A stretch of DNA of 64,000 nucleotides. Source: Strigamia acuminata (Eukaryota > Arthropoda > Chilopoda > Geophilomorpha > Linotaeniidae). The DNA lies in NCBI GenBank assembly GCA_949358305.1, contig OX442324.1:1-64000 (forward strand), given 5' to 3'. Below the pieces are notes generated by a model. It saw nothing but the letters and a program-made list of their open reading frames with translations, searched no databases and was not told the DNA's origin. The translations under genes were made by a program, and so were the position numbers. Below, piece by piece: positions 10,936-21,780 of this stretch; within the stretch, counting starts at the first letter, position 1; each line of letters begins with the position of its first letter.

Positions 10936-13130
10936 TACGAGTTTTTCCCTTTTTCAACGCGAAATCGTATTCGACTCGCTTTCTAGTCGAGTACGAATTT
11001 TGCCCTTCTTCAACGCGAAATCGTATTCGACTCGCTTTCTAGTCGAGTACGAATTTTGCCCTTCTTCAACGCGAAATCGTATTCGACTCGTTTTCGAGTC
11101 GAATGCGAATTTTGCCCTTCTTCAACGCGAAATCGTATTCGACTCGTTTTCGAGTCGAATGCGAATTCGTATTCGACTCGTTTTCGAGTCGAATGCGAAT
11201 TTTGTCCTTCTTCAACGCGAAATCGTATTCGACTCGTTTTCGAGTCGAGTACGAATTTTGCCCTTCTTCAACGCGAAATCGTATTCGACTCGTTTTCGAG
11301 TCGAGTACGAGTTTTGCCCTTCTTCAACGCGAAATCGTATTCGACTCGTTTTCGAGTCGAGTACGAGTTTTGCCCTTCTTCAACGCGAAATCGTATTCGA
11401 CTCGTTTTCGAGTCGAGTACGAATTTTGCCCTTCTTCAACGCGAAATCGTATTCGACTCGTTTTCGAGTCGAGTACGAGTTTTGCCCTTCTTCAACGCGA
11501 AATCGTATTCGACTCGTTTTCGAGTCGAGTACGAGTTTTGCCCTTCTTCAACGCGAAATCGTATTCGATTCGCTTTCGAATCGTATACGAGATGGTCGAT
11601 TTTTGTTTCCCGGACTTTGATTCGTATTCGAGTTGTTACGAGTTCGTATTTCGATCGTATTCGTATTCGAATCGAATTCGAATCGTATTCGAATCGAATA
11701 CGAATCGAATTCGAGTCGTATTCGAGATGGTCGATGATTTCCACTCGCTCGTATACGCGTTGTATACGAGCTCGTATTTTGATCGTAATCGTAAACGAAT
11801 CGTTTACAAGTTGTATACAAGTTGTATACGACGTGTATACACCTCGTATACGAACGAAGTTTGTGAAAACACAATTTCCAAATAAGACGTATGTGACTAC
11901 TATGTGTTTTCATGTCGTAGTAAGTATCCGGTGGATTTTCCAAACTTCGTTCGTATACGAGGTGTATACACGTCGTATACAACTTGTATACGACTTGTAA
12001 ACGATTCGTTTACGATTACGATCAAAATACGAGCTCGTATACAACGCGTATATGAGCGAGTGGAAATCATCGACCATCTCGAATGCGACTCGAATACGAT
12101 TCGAATACATCTCGAATACATCTCGAATACGAGTCGTACGAGTCAAAGTCCGGTAACGGGTCATCGTATTCGAGTTGTTACGAGTTCGTATTTTGATCGT
12201 ATTCGTATTCGAATCGAATTCGAATCGTATTCGAATCGAATACGAATTCGCATTCGACTCGAAAACGAGTCGAATACGATTTCGCGTTGAAGAAGGGCAA
12301 AATTCGTACTCGACTCGAAAACGAGTCGAATACGATTTCGCGTTGAAGAAGGGCAAAATTCGCATTCGACTCGAAAACGAGTCGAATACGAATTCGCATT
12401 CGACTCGAAAACGAGTCGAATACGATTTCGCGTTGAAGAAGGGCAAAACTCGTACTCGACTCGAAAACGAGTCGAATACGATTTCGCGTTGAAGAAGGGC
12501 AAAACTCGTACTCGACTCGAAAACGAGTCGAATACGATTTCGCGTTGAAGAAGGGCAAAATTCGCATTCGACTCGAAAACGAGTCGAATACGAATTCGCA
12601 TTCGACTCGAAAACGAGTCGAATACGATTTCGCGTTGAAGAAGGGCAAAACTCGTACTCGACTCGAAAACGAGTCGAATACGATTTCGCGTTGAAGAAGG
12701 GCAAAACTCGTACTCGACTCGAAAACGAGTCGAATACGATTTCGCGTTGAAGAAGGGCAAAATTCGCATTCGACTCGAAAACGAGTCGAATACGATTTCG
12801 CGTTGAAGAAGGGCAAAACTCGTACTCGACTCGAAAACGAGTCGAATACGATTTCTCGTTGAAGAAGGGCAAAACTCGTACTCGACTCGAAAACGAGTCG
12901 AATACGATTTCGCGTTGAAGAAGGGCAAAATTCGCATTCGACTCGAAAACGAGTCGAATACGATTTCGCGTTGAAGAAGGGCAAAACTCGTACTCGACTA
13001 GAAAACGAGTCGAATACGATTTCGCGTTGAAGAAGGGCAAAATTCGCATTCGACTCGAAAACGAGTCGAATACGATTTCGCGTTGAAGAAGGGCAAAATT
13101 CGTACTCGACTAGAAAGCGAGTCGAATACG
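10936..13130. repeat. Foldback element 2: inverted arrays of a 56-bp unit
   Basis: The left array (about 10936-11565) repeats a 56-bp unit containing CGACTCGTTTTCGAGTCG and TTGCCCTTCTTCAACGCG. The right array (about 12245-13130) holds the same unit reverse-complemented, in more copies. Between them, 11566-12150 is the inner palindrome and spacer already seen at 6170-6860. Each unit is itself palindromic, so every frame stays open over hundreds of codons on both strands; these frames are not genes. The two arrays differ in copy number, consistent with unequal exchange. Confidence 0.85.
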
Positions 13131-13147
13131 AGATCATTTTTTGATCT

Positions 13148-13497
13148 GGGTCGTGAATGCGTCCGTATGTCACGCGAACGCGTGTTGGAGTCGATTCCGA
13201 GTTCGTATTCCATCTTGAACGCGCATTGGAGACGTAAACCAGTTTATTTTACCCACTCTCGCTCGATCCCGCTTCATCGCTCCTTGTCGCTCCTGTGAAA
13301 AAAAATACATGAGAATGTGCAGAAATGAACCTTCCAATACTCACATGAAAATTGACAACCTTGACACAAAACAGTCTATTGACACTCCCAACACCACCCC
13401 GGACATTTTCCGGAAGAGTTTGGTCCACCCGGAATCCCCAGAATAGTCGCCCCCGAAATGCGGATTTCGCGGAAGCCAATCCGCGAAAAGGATAAGA
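13148..13497. repeat. Direct repeat, right copy, flanking foldback 2
   Basis: Right-hand copy of the direct repeat at 10250-10617, in the same orientation with scattered substitutions. Confidence 0.75.
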
Positions 13498-13622
13498 GTT
13501 GTGTCACATCTTTGACAATTGAAAAAAAAAATAAATAAATGAATAAATAAAATTAAAAATCAAAACAAAAACTAAATCAAACAAACAAACAAACGAGAGT
13601 GGGAATAAACCGTCTCCTCTTA

Positions 13623-14208
13623 TTATTCCATCGAAAGATCGGAACCACCAATTGCCTCTTCAGCGCCTTCGTCATCATCGTCGTCAACGACATTCTCTAT
13701 CCAACCCATCGTTCCCTCCATCGCCTTCCACCATTTTCCCTCTGCTTCTTCAAATGTTTTCTCAAATTCCTCCATCGTCGCCTTCACCATTTTCTTGAGT
13801 CTTTGTTCCGTCCTGTCTATCAACTCCTCAATTCTCTCCTCTAGTCCCTCCATCATTTTTTCGACCCTTTCCTCCGTCGCCGCCATTGCCGTCTCCTGGA
13901 CCTTCGTCTGTCTTCGACCGAGCGACTGGAGAAAGAGAGAAAAGAACGAATAAATATAAAAAAAAAATAAAAAAAAAAAAGGTCAAATAAAAAAGACAAA
14001 AGAGTAAATATCGGAATGGGACACATACCCCCTTGATCTTCGTGGGATCATTAGTTTTTCGCTCGCGTGCATCATGCACGGAACTACTGGCGGCGCTCAA
14101 GTTTGGCGTGTGGCTCCACGCCTCCATGAAGTCGATGCGTTCCAAAAGGACGACGGGTGACAGGTGCGACTTTGTGGACGGCTTTTCTCCTCTCTTTCCT
14201 TTTTCCAT
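13623..14208 (-). CDS. Two-exon gene for a 160-residue coiled-coil protein
   Basis: Function unknown. Exon 1 is 14208-14029 (60 codons, ATG at 14208). The intron starts GTATGT after 14029 and ends in a pyrimidine-rich tract and CTCCAG. Exon 2 is 13925-13623. The join is phase 0 and gives 160 residues. Residues 1-60 are polar and basic with one hydrophobic run (VVLLERIDFMEAW). Residues 74-135 are rich in E, K and M with heptad spacing (for example EERVEKMMEGLEERIEELI), predicting a coiled coil. The tail has a run of five aspartates and ends SDLSME. No enzyme motif, signal peptide or membrane segment is seen. The nearest coding neighbour is the five-exon gene at 15584-16479 on the opposite strand, about 1.4 kb away. 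The splice model is my inference from consensus sites and frame continuity. Confidence 0.65.
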
Positions 14209-14379
14209 ATTTTCTTCGATGTGAAAAAAAAGATAAAAATTAAAATCGCAACAAAAAGAACCAAAACGTGGGACGTCGAATAAAACATCCGCGCACATAT
14301 TGTTCGCGCAAGTCTACGCGCGTACATGTACGTGTTGGACGTGGTACATTTGATGCCTACCGCGGAACAATGCGAGAAA

Positions 14380-14722
14380 ACACGAGAAAATACGAAGTTC
14401 TCGTATTTTCTCGGTTTTACTTCCATTTGGTTAATTCTTACCTTTGGTTTCAATACAATTTATCTTATTTCAGAAGTCTGCGAGACACATATAAAAAGAA
14501 GATTTTTTTTTTTTTTTTTTTTTTTTTGTTTATTTCTAATTAAATGAGAAAAATCTTATATATAGGCTTAACCCGCCATGCAATAAGAAACAGACGAAAA
14601 AATCTTCTTTTTATTCGTGTCTTGTAGTTTTCTGAAATGAGATAAATTGCGTTGAAACGTAACATAAGAATTAATCAAATGAAAGCAAAACCGAGAAAAA
14701 ATGAGAATCTTGTATTTTCTCG
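14380..14722. repeat. Inverted repeat, MITE-like
   Basis: Arms of about 130 bp (14380-14508 and 14594-14722) are imperfect inverted copies; the left reads CTCGGTTTTACTTCCATTTG and the right mirrors it. A T-rich spacer lies between them. The outer ends are TTTTCTCG-type palindromes. No target duplication was recognised. Confidence 0.6.
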
Positions 14723-15039
14723 TTGTACAACAAAGTCGGTTCGCGTTACACGAGTTTTTCAAAGTACCGTGGCCCTGGTACACGATACCGTCTCGGTTTT
14801 AAAACGGCACCGCGGTCCCGACGCTCACCTGCCGCAAAAAAGCAATGCAGTCCAGGGCCGCGAACCGCGTGTAAAAACGCCAACTGACGAGTGTTTACCG
14901 GGAAAATGGTTAATTTACCTCTAATCGTTCCACTTGTTCACGACACGGGGTCCACACTACTGATGGCGCGCGCGCGAGTGATTCGACGCGGCATCTGGCG
15001 ACAACCATGGAATCCCGCGTGTGATGCGACGTTGTTTGT

Positions 15040-15325
15040 TTATTTTTGTCTATTTTATTTATTTATTTGTTTATTTATATATTTATGTTTATTTGTTTAT
15101 TCATCTATTTGTTTCACGATGCTTTCAAATTTTTATTTTTTTGTAACTCCGATCACCAAGCGTCGTTATCGAAATCCGCCATACCTGACCGCTGATTCCG
15201 CGCCACGTGCTTCGTTGCTGAGCAAGTTGAAAGTATTTACTAGTTTACTATATACCTGTCCATTTATACATGCCGTTTATCTATTTATCAATCTATCTAT
15301 CTATCTATCTATCTATCTACCAATC
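15040..15325. repeat. Microsatellites (TTTA)n and (ATCT)n
   Basis: About 15040-15110 is a degenerate TTTA/TTTG run and about 15290-15320 is ATCT repeated seven or more times. Frames across them read as F/I/Y/L runs and are not coding. Confidence 0.7.
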
Positions 15326-15583
15326 AACCAATTGACAACGACAACAATTGTTTCAACAATCCGACCATTCGTCTGCTTGTGTCTAAACGAGTGGAAGCGT
15401 GGAGAGGCGCGGAATTCGTCGCCATATTCTCGCTTGCCAGAAATGAAAAGAGAATAATTCGGTTTATCATTGTTTGATTGATCTGTGGTTTTATTCACCT
15501 TTTCTTTCCTTTTCATTGATTGTGTTTTGCTGTTCAATTCTCGTTTGTATTTAATTTACGGTAATCTAATTTTTACATTTCAG

Positions 15584-16038
15584 ATGGAGAACGGAAAGAA
15601 CGTCATCTGGGGTGAAGTGCGCCCGGGCACGAGGTGAGAGTGGTTGGTCGATCGATTGGTTTTATTTATTCGACACATTTTATTTTATTTCATTTCATTT
15701 TTATTTTATTTTTAAGGGGCCCATCGCGATTGTCATTTGGGAAAAAGAACGTGAATAATCCCATCGTTTGGGGTGAAATGCGCCCGGGCACAAGGTGAGA
15801 GTGATTGGTCGATCGATTGGTTTTATTTATTTGACACTTTTTATTTTATTTTATTTTATTTCTATTTTATTTTTAAGGGGTTCGTCGCGATCGCCACCTT
15901 CGACGAGGTCGCCGCAGACCATCTATGTGCGGCCCGGGGAATTTGGTAATAACATATTCTTCGGGCCGAGGCGCTATGTGCCAGAGTGAGTAAAGCAATT
16001 TATGGTCGATTTGTCGGTCGCGGTTCAATTAATCATTT

Positions 16039-16070
<32 letters not shown>

Positions 16071-16479
16071 TTTTTATCATAGTAACTTACCATGGTTGCC
16101 ACCTAAGTGTGCGAATAATTTCCAATGCGACACGCGCCTCGCGCGGGATCGCCCGACACCGCCGACGCATGGGTGGTCGGATATCCCAAGATCCACCAGA
16201 AACTATGTGTATCAATTCTGCACAACTTGCTACGAGTTTGGTCGTTGCAACCCATTCGTCACCAGTTACCAGTCACCAGTCACCCACGACCGCCACCAGT
16301 TCGTCAAGATATATCTACCTGTCCAGTTAGTTAATTAATTGTTCTTTATATCTTTTTTTTGTTTGTTTGTTTGTTTGTTTGTTTGTTTGTTTGTTTGTTT
16401 GTTTGATAAATATGTATATATATTTTTTTTTCTTCCTCTTAGTGGGACATCGTTATCGAACGTAGCGCCATCGGCGTAA
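15584..16479 (+). CDS. Five-exon gene of unknown function, duplicated exons
   Basis: Coding exons are 15584-15633, 15717-15794, 15878-15985, 16083-16325 and 16443-16479, giving 171 residues. Every intron is phase 2, 83-117 bp, with a GTGAG- or GTTAG-type donor and a T-rich tract ending AAG or TAG. The ATG directly follows a 3' splice site (TTTCAG), so a 5' untranslated exon must lie upstream. Exons 1 and 2 each end in a copy of WGE(V/M)RPGTR, and exon 3 carries a looser YVRPGEF, so exons look duplicated. Exon 4 has cysteine pairs (KCANNFQC, CTTCYEFGRC) that might bind metal. No known domain is recognised. The thymidine kinase lies 160 bp away on the opposite strand, tail to tail. The second gene at 20166-20877 has the same first-exon length and intron phase. 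Confidence 0.65.
16352..16405. repeat. Intronic (GTTT)n microsatellite
   Basis: Thirteen or so GTTT repeats within the last intron of the five-exon gene. Confidence 0.8.
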
Positions 16480-16639
16480 TTTTTCATTTTTTATTGTATT
16501 TTGTTCATTTGTAGTTTATAATTTAAATTAAAATTGAATTCGAGATAAGTGGCCACGATTGATTGGGTTTATTTGATCGCAAAAAAAAAAAAATAATTCG
16601 AATGAATCTATCGGTGTTAAAAACGATACGACCGGTTTG

Positions 16640-17197
16640 TTAGCCGATTGGTGAACAATTTGCGAAACACGCGCGACACGTGGGGGCGTATTTCTCGGCA
16701 CCCCCTATCACCACGACGTCTTCTTCGCCCGACGTCCGCTTCGTGAACGCGGCTTCCCCTCGACACCGGTAGCACGTTGCCTTCAGCTTCACGATGTGCT
16801 CTGATTTCGGGAGCAAATCGCAGACTTGACCGAACGGGTTCAACTTGAAATCCCCATCGAGGGCCGCGATTACCACAGTCTTTCCTTTCTCTGCCATTTC
16901 TTGACAGAATTGTACCAAGTCCTCGAAAAACTGGCCCTCGTCAATCCCGATAATCCCGAAATTTTCGGATTGTCTTCGGGCTTCCGCGAGGTTTTCGACG
17001 GCGCGCGCCGCTCTCGATTTTCCGTCACGAGCGACGATTTCTCCGGGAATGTGGCGGTTGTCGATTTTGGGCTTCAATAACAACGCTTCTTCTCCTTCTA
17101 GGCGCCTCAAGAGTTCAGTTGTTTTCCCTGCAAACATCGGGCCCACTATTAACTGGATATTGCCTCGTGGTCGATCCTCGATGGCCGACGTCGACAT
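16640..17197 (-). CDS. TK1-like: Thymidine kinase, TK1-like (type II), compact form
   Basis: Phosphorylates thymidine to dTMP with ATP in the salvage pathway; normally cytosolic. The 185-residue single-exon frame has a P-loop GPMFAGKT (19-26), the catalytic segment GIDEGQFF (84-91, Glu87 the likely base), AALDGDF (111-117), TKR (152-154), VIGGAEKY (163-170) and four structural-zinc cysteines (CYRC at 142-145, CRAC at 174-177). It is shorter than human TK1 (234 residues), lacking the C-terminal extension and a few residues after the first helix, and is closer in size to poxvirus-type or bacterial enzymes. CGGTAG about 15 bp before the ATG looks like a splice acceptor, so a 5' untranslated intron is likely. 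It may be a host gene or an acquired viral one; sequence alone cannot decide. The enzyme call is firm. Confidence 0.93.
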   Translation of the reverse strand: MSTSAIEDRPRGNIQLIVGPMFAGKTTELLRRLEGEEALLLKPKIDNRHIPGEIVARDGKSRAARAVENLAEARRQSENFGIIGIDEGQFFEDLVQFCQEMAEKGKTVVIAALDGDFKLNPFGQVCDLLPKSEHIVKLKATCYRCRGEAAFTKRTSGEEDVVVIGGAEKYAPTCRACFANCSPIG

Positions 17198-17399
17198 CTC
17201 GCCTTGTTGCGTCTACCGTCGAGAAAAAAGAGAAAGAATTTAAACGAATAAATGAAAAACGAAAAACTGCCAAAAACGTGAGTCCGACTGCAAAACTAAA
17301 ATTGGATAGAGATCGAGAACAAAATGGCGGTGATGGTGATGTAACCACGGGGATTCCCGCCCGTGTTCGCGTACCGACCCGTTCTGGTTCATTTGGTTA

Positions 17400-17642
17400 G
17401 TTGGTCGGTCGACTCAATTAAGGAGTCAATCAAATTGTTGGAGATTTTTCCTATTTTTCTATTTTGAAAATTGACTAGGTTTGTTTACCGTGCAAACGAG
17501 ACTCGATATAGCAAATGAACCGGTGCGTACAAGTGCGCGAAGCGAAGCGCGGTATGGTGGAAAAGTTTAGCCCGTCGCTCGCTGCAAAGACGTGACGATA
17601 TGATGCGACATTCTGTGACACAAATTAGAAATTAAGAAGAAA

Positions 17643-17673
<31 letters not shown>

Positions 17674-18240
17674 AAACAAATAAAATAAAATAAAGAGAGG
17701 ATTCTTTCCATTCTCTTCTTTACGTTTTCTCTTTTCCTCTCCATTTCTTTGCGCCCACCCGCGAGAGAAGCGCACATCAGTGCACCAACGCAAACGCGTC
17801 GCCTCTAATGGTACGCGCGTTTGAGCGCGCCCTAATGCGTGATAATGAACGCAACGTGGTCGAGAGGGGCGACAATCAGAATTTAATGAAATGAATATTT
17901 TTTTTTTTTTTTTTTCAGTTTGATTTGAGATTATTGAAATATTAAAATTTACAATTAAAATAGCACACAATTCCAGACGCAATCACAATTGCGAACAATG
18001 ATGGATTCTGGGATTAATTTAAAGTTTGCGTTAAATCGTAAATGCGCATGCGCAGATACCGCGCAGCGAGGTGCACAGGTATAATTTCCTCCGATGAATT
18101 TTACTTCGGATTTTACGGACAATTTCAATGTGGAAAATTTATTTATAGTCGTCAGTTATTTGGCAACAATATTATTACATTTTTAATCAGCATTTTAATC
18201 ATAACTTTTGTCAGTTGTGTAGCTTATTTTTGATTTGTTA
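17400..18240. other. Intergenic, low complexity
   Basis: Contains an (AAAT)n run near 17645-17680 and a poly-T run near 17900. No exon or RNA gene is supported. Confidence 0.5.
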
Positions 18241-19130
18241 TTGTGACTGACCAGAAGGCCAGTCTGAGACCGAGAGGGGCGTGCAAAAGGGACACCTATC
18301 GGCACTGGCGTCAGAAGAACTCGGGTACCGCGCCACTCGGTGGGTACTGTGCCGCTCGACCGAGCGACGACGGCCCCTCGCTCTGCTCTCGGTCTGAAGG
18401 CTTTCGCAAAATGCAGCGGACGCGGTGATTAGAACTCGCGTCGACTCCGACGGGACGTCAACTCTGGAAGGTAAAATTAAAATATGAAACGGCGGATATT
18501 TTACGAAACTTTTGTTCCAGTCGGTTGCTACGAAGATAATCTCGTTAATCATTGGAATACGAACCGCGGAACCGGTTCCAAGATCCGAAATTTAAACTTT
18601 AATCGTCCGCTCGTTGTCGATCGCCAGGCACCTGTAAGTGATAAACGCGTCCTTTTCATTTTCTTGTCGCGTCTCGGGAGTTTGTGGATCTATAACCTGG
18701 CCTAATCTGACCTAATTCGAATCTGAGTTTGGATCTGAATTCTGCGTTTGCTTTATCGTTTCAACATTATGAGAGTTTCCTTTTATTAAACAATTATATT
18801 TTTAATTCTACTTGCTATTTAACTGCGTCCCGGTGCGTTGCCATAAGCACCGGACATCTTCGGACATTTATCCACGTTGGTGAACATTATTATCGATGCC
18901 GGTGTCAAAAATCCATGTCGCGCTTACATACATCGCACCTCGCATATTATCGCGCGTGGGAACGCGTTCACGCGTGTGCATGGCAAACAAAGACACGCTC
19001 ATGCGAGCACATTGTCGAGGACTTCGCTCACGATCGCGCACTGACACCAGAACGTGTTGCATCAAAATATTGAAATTTTCTACGACCAGATGCCGAATCT
19101 GTCATGTGCAAAGAGAGTGTGTGTAAACGA
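18240..19130. repeat. Long dispersed repeat block, copy 1
   Basis: Shares ordered sub-blocks with 22.0-22.65 and 26.0-26.65 kb: a block with GAAACGGCGGATATTTTAC, then CCTGGCCTAATCTGACCTAA, then a block with GGTGCGTTGCCATAA and CATTTATCCACGTTG. No conserved long reading frame was found across copies. Confidence 0.65.
18245..18266 (-). repeat. Decayed copy 1 of the UUCG-hairpin retroposon end
   Basis: Degenerate match to the hairpin seen at 27474 (GACCAGAAGGCCAGTC), followed as elsewhere by TGAGACCGAG. The (ATTT)n tail is reduced to TTTGTTATTG. Read on the - strand, the hairpin precedes the tail. Confidence 0.5.
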
Positions 19131-19136
19131 ACGGAC

Positions 19137-19162
19137 AAATAAATAAATAAATAAATAAATAG
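19137..19162. repeat. (AAAT)n microsatellite
   Basis: A short run of AAAT repeats following GGACAAATAAA. Confidence 0.6.
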
Positions 19163-19734
19163 ATAAACCAAGTGTTTTTCATAACTGTTTGTTTGTGTGT
19201 ACCGGCGGAACGTTGTGATGTCGATGTGAGAGTTTATTTTGGAAGAATTTGTTGGGACTGTCGACGCTCGTCGGTGCCAACTGCCCCGGTTGACCAACGG
19301 CTGAACAATAGAGTGGTTGCGCAACCCGAATGCAGACTTTTGTGACCGAAACCCCCCGGATTTCCGCGAGGGCTCGAATCAGTCCCGGTTGGTCTGAAGG
19401 TGTTAGTAGATCCATCGGATGCAGTGACCGAAATTCGCGTCATTTACGATGGCGCGCCGTGCATCGCGGAATGGAATTTAAACCGTAGACCAGTTTAAGC
19501 GTTTACAATCTCATTTCACGCGACATCTATCGTGATAATCTGATTAATGGTTGGGGTACACGGTGTGACGTAATTACTCAGAATCGTCACGTTAAAAAAC
19601 AAAACGAAATGGGTGGATGGATGGGAATTTTTATTTCAGTCAGTTTTATTTACTCGCCTAAAAAAGAAAAAAAGAAAAAAAAAAAGAAAGGAAAAAGAAA
19701 AGGAAAAAAAAAAAAGAAAAAGGATAACGAATAC

Positions 19735-19890
19735 GACGATTGGTCGAGTGAACGGAGATACCCGCCGCATGGAACCGTGTGCCGAAAGGATGGAGACAGA
19801 CAGCCGCCATGTTTCCGGATTATGTCACTTGGTGTCGCTCTATGCATCGATAGTGATCACGCGCGGGACAAACGACGTCGTGTTTCCATC
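19735..19890 (+). other. Possible upstream exon of the 20.2-kb gene
   Basis: After a purine-rich run the frame reads KDNEYDDWSSERR and continues to SIFQK, where it meets a GTGAGT donor (after 19890). Its phase 0 would join in frame to the exon starting at 20163 (ACG ATG). An internal ATG exists (MSLGVALC). It could be coding or 5' untranslated; no family features are visible. Confidence 0.35.
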
Positions 19891-20165
19891 TTCCAAAAAG
19901 TGAGTAGTTGACCGTTCTACCGTCACATTTATCAGTCAATCGATCGACAAATTGAAAAAAAAACAACCCTCGATTACCTCTACGCCTCTCTCGACAACGT
20001 ATCAATTAACACGCGCGTGCAAACACGAACGCCTGCGTTGGTTCGGTCGGGCACCGCTCGCTCGCTCATTTGACAGACTCGTGACTTTAAATTTTTTATT
20101 TTTTCTTAGCCGTTATTTTATTTTCCTTTGCATTCGACTTTAATTTAATTTCTATGTTCCAGACG

Positions 20166-20446
20166 ATGAACAAAAACGAGAAAAACGACCACAACAACGA
20201 CGGCGATGATGCAAGGTGAGAGATTCGACCGACCGGTTTCGATTTCGATCGTTCGTTTATCCGTTTCTTCATTTCTTTATTTCTTTGTTTATTCAGTTGT
20301 CAGCCAATTGATCCGCCCCAGTCGTCATCGTGGCAGTGGACCGAACCCGGTCACATTCGACCCATCATGCGGGTTGCGCCATTCCAGCGCGCGACTCCGG
20401 AACCGATGTAATTCGGTCAAACGTCTCGTTTGATTTATTTATTCAT

Positions 20447-20481
<35 letters not shown>

Positions 20482-20588
20482 TTTTTTAAGCCATCCTCGC
20501 GGACGTTCCGTACTGTTTGTTCGCTTCGCGGGCGCCCAGTTGATGGGACCGGGACGTCCGATGCCGAGGTGAGTTAATTCGATTCAAC

Positions 20589-20619
<31 letters not shown>

Positions 20620-20877
20620 GACCGATTGGTTGGTTTGATTCGAATTGATTTATTTATTTATATTTATTTTATTTTATTTTCTATTTTTCAAGTCAATCCC
20701 GCGGGCGCGCCAGGATGCTAGCGCGTTTCGCGGCCACCGAACCGATGTTGCCAGGGCGTCCGGCGTCGAGGTAATTAATTCGGTTCAACGTTTCAATTTG
20801 TCCGCCCGTCCATCAGTTTGTTCACTTAGTTTATTCAATTTGATCTCTTCCTCAGTGACCCACAACCAGGCGCGTAA
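20166..20877 (+). CDS. Second five-exon gene with phase-2 introns
   Basis: Coding exons are 20166-20215, 20297-20407, 20491-20568, 20693-20770 and 20856-20877, giving 112 residues. All introns are phase 2 with GTGAG or GTAAT donors and TTCAG, TTAAG or CTCAG acceptors. A splice acceptor (TTCCAG) lies 3 bp before the ATG. Exons 3 and 4 are both 78 nt and encode related peptides (both contain RGR and end PGRPMPR or PGRPASS), a clear exon duplication. The N-terminus is D/N/K-rich; the rest is basic and proline-rich, with no known domain. The 50-nt first coding exon, 78-nt repeat exons and phase-2 introns match the gene at 15584-16479 although the peptides differ. I infer a gene pair of common design. 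Function unknown. Confidence 0.6.
20435..20486. repeat. Intronic (ATTT)n microsatellite
   Basis: ATTT repeated about twelve times within the second coding intron, ending directly in the TTTTTTAAG acceptor. Confidence 0.8.
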
Positions 20878-20899
20878 TCGGCGATGTGACGAGTCGATT

Positions 20900-21480
20900 G
20901 TGAATCTTTTTTTATTTTATTTTTCTATTTTTCGTTTTTATTTTGTAAACAATAAAAACACTCAACTTTTATCATAGAATTTGAAAAGTTTGACAATTTC
21001 TTATTAAATTTTGAATTGGAGTGTGGGGGGAGCAATGGTCGAAACGTCGTTACGGGGAACCAGATGGAAATGTTAGCGATAAAGTCGTTCAAAGTCATAA
21101 AATCGGTGTCGATTTTTACGAGGCGTTGGGGACGGTTGGAACTCGAGTCAACCAATGGACACGTCGATGCCACTCCGTTGTAAAATGCCACACACAGACA
21201 CACACGTGCACGCGCGAAACATCAACAATAAAGCTCGTAAAACGACAGAAATTGTCGAGTGAATAAGCGAATTGGGTTCTCCATTTCGACGATGATTGCC
21301 GGGGAGTAATTCGATCCTCCCCCTCTATCGTCGTTCGTCACCCATCGGAATATCAACGACAGATCCGACACTGTGGAGACTTAAAAGATGAGTTTTTCTC
21401 CTATCGTTGCCCTCTAATTTTTTTTCCTTCGTTTGTATTCCCTTTCCCCTTCCATCTCTCCGTTTCTTCGCGCGCATTTG
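20900..21480. other. Unassigned stretch
   Basis: No exon, RNA gene or named repeat is recognised. Frames here are short and lack supporting features. Confidence 0.4.
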
Positions 21481-21487
21481 GGAATGC

Positions 21488-21780
21488 CGTCGGGGACTTC
21501 GCTTCGCGGTCGCGCATCGACGTCGAAACATGCCGTATCGGTGTGCGGACGTTTTCTATGCCCACAACGAACCGAATCTGTCGGACGCGAGTAGAATGCG
21601 CGTCACGAGGTCTAGACTAACGGATGAGTGTCGATGTGGGAGCTTATTTTTGGGACGAGTCGTCGGGGTTGCCGCCGCCTTCGCCACCGCTCAACGAGCC
21701 CAACTGTCACTATTCGTCGGGATGGATGCGTTTTGTTCCCGACTTATTTATCTATTTATTAATTTTTTTCTTTTTTTTTG
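21488..21780. repeat. Repeat block matching 26585-26835
   Basis: Near-identical to 26585-26835 (for example CATGCCGTATCGGTGTGCGG and GCTTATTTTTGGGACGAGTC). The shared frame is open in both but has no start, splice or family support and is broken in the shorter copies at 27.3-29.3 kb. I treat it as a repeat. Confidence 0.7.

Noticed and set aside
10817-13213. Long open frames of 250-380 codons on both strands
   Set aside because: They translate the palindromic 56-bp repeat in every frame (recurring FFNAKSYSTRF and its mirror). No domain or start signal; composition artefact.
14891-15457. 188-codon frame with many F, I, Y and L residues
   Set aside because: Crosses (TTTA)n and (ATCT)n microsatellites; hydrophobic runs are an artefact.
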